Shown here: one piece after another, positions 10,372 through 12,625 of the stretch | Position numbering within the stretch: the stretch's first letter is position 1 | Layout of the letters: every line of letters starts with the position of its first letter | Assembly (NCBI GenBank): GCA_029287965.1 | Contig: JARFQC010000248.1 | Span: 1-12,625, forward strand | Length of the DNA: 12,625 bases | Source: Arenicellales bacterium | GTDB taxonomy: Bacteria; Pseudomonadota; Gammaproteobacteria; BMS3Bbin11 | Direction of reading: 5' to 3' | Translations under genes and position numbers: made by a program | The notes under the pieces: generated by a model | Databases searched by the model: none | The model's input: only the letters and a program-made list of their open reading frames with translations | What the model was told of the DNA's origin: nothing

Positions 10372-11760
10372 ATGTTTACTATCGACACGCTAGCAATCTT
10401 CTACCTGATATCGGCATCGCTGTTCATACTCGGACTCAAGGGCCTGACCCATCCGTCGACAGCCCGGCGAGGAAACTACTTCGCCATGATCGGCATGGTG
10501 ATCGCCATTGCCGCAACGCTGGTCAATCCAGCAGTACAGAACTACGGGCTTATCCTGGCCGGCCTCGCGCTGGGAGCCGTGATCGGCATCATTATCGCGA
10601 TGAAAATCGATATGAAGGCCATGCCCCAGCTCGTTGCCGCCTTCCACAGCCTGGTTGGCCTGACGGCGGTGCTGGTCGCGATCGGTACGTACACCGAGCA
10701 TGCGGCTGCCGGCCACGTTGACGGCATCATGCTGGTTGAACTGGGTGTCGGCGCGTTTATCGGTGCCGTTACCTTCACCGGCTCGCTGATAGCATTCGGT
10801 AAATTGCAGGCCATACTCAGCGGCAATCCGGTCGTGTTCAAGGGGCAGCACTGGCTAAACCTGGCCCTGGGTGTGGCATCCCTGGTCCTGATCGCCCAGT
10901 TCTACCAGCAGGGTGGACTGATGCCACTCTTGCTGGTGACGGCGATTGCCCTGGCACTGGGTATACTGTTGATCATACCGATCGGTGGTGCCGACATGCC
11001 GGTTGTCGTATCGATGCTCAACTCGTATTCGGGCTGGGCCGCAGCAGCGACGGGCTTTACCCTCGGCAACCATGCCCTGATCGTGACCGGTGCACTGGTT
11101 GGTTTTTCCGGTGCCATCCTGTCGTTCATCATGTGCCGGGCAATGAATCGCTCGTTTATCAGCGTCATCCTTGGCGGCTTCGGCGGCGAAGACGACGAAG
11201 GATCCGAGGCCGCGCATGCCGCCAACCAGGGCGTTAAGAGTGCCGCGGTCGAAGACCTGGCATTCATGATCGAAAATGCCAGCAAGGTCATTGTGATACC
11301 CGGCTACGGCATGGCCGTCGCCCAGGCCCAGCATGCCCTGAAAGAACTGACGGACATCCTTGACGAGAAGGAGATCGAGATCAAGTTCGCCATTCACCCG
11401 GTAGCGGGACGGATGCCGGGCCACATGAACGTACTGCTCGCCGAGGCGGACATCCCCTATGACCATGTCGCCGAGATGGAAGAAATCAATCCGGAGTTTT
11501 CAACGGCTGACGTGGCCCTTGTTGTCGGCGCCAACGATGTGACCAATCCTGCGGCCAAGACAGACAAGTCGAGCCCGATTTACGGCATGCCCATCCTGGA
11601 CGTCGAGAAGGCCAAGTTTGTCTTCGTCATCAAGCGTTCGATGCGGCCGGGGTATTCCGGTATCGACAACCTGTTGTACTACCGGGACAACTGTTCGATG
11701 GTGTTTGGCGATGCCAAGGAAGTTTGTGAATCGCTGACCAATGAGCTGAAGAATTCCTAG
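10372..11760 (+). CDS. pntB: NAD(P) transhydrogenase beta subunit
   Basis: The product has 462 residues, the normal length. It uses the proton gradient to drive reduction of NADP+ by NADH. The N-terminal two thirds carry many hydrophobic helices, about nine in this family. His92 in 'AFHSLVGLTAVLVA' is at the position of the E. coli beta-His91 that takes part in proton transfer. From about residue 290 the soluble NADP(H)-binding domain III begins. Its conserved segments are 'VIVIPGYGMAVAQAQ' (near 305-320), 'FAIHPVAGRMPGHMNVLLAEA', 'VVGANDVTNPAA', 'GMPILDV' and 'KRSMRPGYSG'. The ATG lies 15 bases after the pntAB stop with only a weak ribosome binding site, so coupling to pntAB is likely. No U-rich terminator follows directly; the nearest structure is the palindrome at 11805-11831. 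Confidence 0.97.
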   Translation: MFTIDTLAIFYLISASLFILGLKGLTHPSTARRGNYFAMIGMVIAIAATLVNPAVQNYGLILAGLALGAVIGIIIAMKIDMKAMPQLVAAFHSLVGLTAVLVAIGTYTEHAAAGHVDGIMLVELGVGAFIGAVTFTGSLIAFGKLQAILSGNPVVFKGQHWLNLALGVASLVLIAQFYQQGGLMPLLLVTAIALALGILLIIPIGGADMPVVVSMLNSYSGWAAAATGFTLGNHALIVTGALVGFSGAILSFIMCRAMNRSFISVILGGFGGEDDEGSEAAHAANQGVKSAAVEDLAFMIENASKVIVIPGYGMAVAQAQHALKELTDILDEKEIEIKFAIHPVAGRMPGHMNVLLAEADIPYDHVAEMEEINPEFSTADVALVVGANDVTNPAAKTDKSSPIYGMPILDVEKAKFVFVIKRSMRPGYSGIDNLLYYRDNCSMVFGDAKEVCESLTNELKNS

Positions 11761-11804
11761 ACCAATCATTTTCAGCGGTTAGCTAGGGTCATCGACGATT
11801 ACTG

Positions 11805-11831
11805 GTGGGAGCGACAGCCTGTCGCTCCCAC
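11805..11831. repeat. REP-like palindrome between pntB and gmd
   Basis: GTGGGAGCGACAG (11805-11817) is mirrored by CTGTCGCTCCCAC (11819-11831) around a single C, a 27-base near-perfect palindrome. As RNA it would form an 11 bp stem with a five-base loop. The following run is six A (11833-11838 region), so there is no T-run after the stem in either transcription direction and it is not a standard intrinsic terminator. The GTGGGAGCG-type start resembles repetitive extragenic palindromes of gammaproteobacteria. It sits between two convergent genes, where such repeats are usual. Only one copy is visible in this window. Confidence 0.55.
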
Positions 11832-11850
11832 AAAAAAGTCGCCAGGTGCC

Positions 11851-12625
11851 TTATTCGCGCCGTTCGTAAATCTTGAAGCCGCTGGACTGGACCAGGGAAT
11901 CGCGCTTGGCTTCCTCCAGGTCCGACGTCACCATTTCCTTGACCATGTCCATGAATGAAATTCTGGGCGTCCAGCCGAGTTTTTCGCGGGACTTGCTCGG
12001 ATCGCCCAGCAGCGTTTCCACTTCACAGGGGCGGTAGTAGCGCGGATCGACCCGCACGATGACGGTGCCCGGTGGCGGTGTCGTATCTGACAGGTCGCTA
12101 TTGTCCTGGCTCAGGCTGTCGATAATGCCGACTTCATCAACGCCCTCTCCCTGCCAGCGCAGCGTGATGCCAAGCTCCCGGGCGGACAGTTCGACGAACT
12201 CCCTGACCGAGTGCTGCTCGCCGGTTGCGATGGCGAAGTCTTCCGGCTGGTCCTGCTGCAGGATCAGCCACTGTGCCTCGACATAGTCCTTTGCATGCCC
12301 CCAGTCGCGCTTGGCGTCCATGTTGCCGAGATACAGGCAGTCCTGCCGGCCGATCGCGATGCGTGCCAGGGCACGCGTGATCTTGCGGGTCACGAAGGTC
12401 TCGCCCCGGGTCGGGGATTCGTGGTTGAACAGGATGCCGTTGCAGGCATACATGCCATAGGATTCGCGGTAGTTGACCGTGATCCAGTAGGCATAAAGCT
12501 TGGCTGCAGCATAGGGCGAGCGGGGATAGAACGGGGTGGTTTCCCTTTGCGGAACCTCCTGTACCAGGCCGTACAGTTCCGAGGTGGAGGCCTGGTAGAA
12601 GCGGGCCGTGTCCTGAATGCCCAGA
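11851..12625 (-). CDS. gmd: GDP-mannose 4,6-dehydratase, C-terminal two thirds (5' end outside window)
   Basis: The frame is open to the window edge and gives 257 residues before the stop; full Gmd is about 340-370, so roughly the first 110 residues with the NADP-binding GxxGxxG are missing. The enzyme turns GDP-mannose into GDP-4-keto-6-deoxymannose, precursor of GDP-fucose, GDP-rhamnose and related surface sugars. Visible active-site parts are STSELYG (codons 12588-12568, with the catalytic Thr and Glu) and Y-A-A-A-K, with Tyr at 12513-12511 and Lys at 12501-12499. Further conserved segments are '[16 protein letters not shown]', '[19 protein letters not shown]' and '[21 protein letters not shown]'. 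The ATG at 12453 is internal: homology clearly continues upstream of it. It probably ends a polysaccharide gene cluster that lies to the right and is convergent with the pnt operon. Confidence 0.95.
   Translation of the reverse strand, partial: LGIQDTARFYQASTSELYGLVQEVPQRETTPFYPRSPYAAAKLYAYWITVNYRESYGMYACNGILFNHESPTRGETFVTRKITRALARIAIGRQDCLYLGNMDAKRDWGHAKDYVEAQWLILQQDQPEDFAIATGEQHSVREFVELSARELGITLRWQGEGVDEVGIIDSLSQDNSDLSDTTPPPGTVIVRVDPRYYRPCEVETLLGDPSKSREKLGWTPRISFMDMVKEMVTSDLEEAKRDSLVQSSGFKIYERRE

Noticed and set aside
11805..11838. Intrinsic terminator for pntB
   Set aside because: The stem is strong but is followed by six A rather than T on the plus strand, and on the minus strand the T-run comes before the stem. 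It is kept as a REP-like repeat.
12059..12286. 75-codon plus-strand frame opposite gmd
   Set aside because: It lies wholly within conserved gmd coding sequence on the other strand and has no ribosome binding site or family resemblance.

Overview
The window looks like the chromosome of a Gammaproteobacterium. The gltB-gltD-hemE order is typical of that class, all recognisable proteins are of proteobacterial type, and the transhydrogenase has the split three-gene form (pntAA, pntAB, pntB) common in many free-living proteobacteria. I cannot name a genus from the sequence. It is mostly a core-metabolism region with no mobile element, RNA gene, CRISPR array or phage gene that I can see.

Layout, left to right. 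Positions 1-396 (+) hold the C-terminal end of a larger protein, probably an M48-type metallopeptidase. Next comes a small, AT-richer regulatory zone and a gene (617-1165, +) for an exported retropepsin-like aspartic protease. A strong bidirectional terminator (1184-1211) separates it from the convergent operon gltB-gltD-hemE (8445 down to 1289, -), which encodes both subunits of NADPH-dependent glutamate synthase and uroporphyrinogen decarboxylase. A 416-base divergent intergenic region (8446-8861) carries a good sigma70-like promoter for pntAA-pntAB-pntB (8862-11760, +), the proton-translocating NAD(P) transhydrogenase. A near-perfect REP-like palindrome (11805-11831) follows. The window ends inside a convergent gmd gene (11851-12625, -), GDP-mannose 4,6-dehydratase, probably the edge of a surface-polysaccharide cluster.

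How the genes fit together. Glutamate synthase consumes NADPH to make glutamate from glutamine and 2-oxoglutarate. The divergently transcribed transhydrogenase uses the proton motive force to reduce NADP+ with NADH. Glutamate is the precursor of 5-aminolevulinate in the C5 tetrapyrrole pathway, to which HemE belongs. Nitrogen assimilation, NADPH supply and heme synthesis are therefore neighbours here.

I did not find a clear new system. The least ordinary signals are non-coding: a cluster of five TGTGAA/TTCACA hexamers around a promoter upstream of the protease gene, a palindrome covering the ribosome binding site of pntAB, and the REP-like palindrome after pntB.
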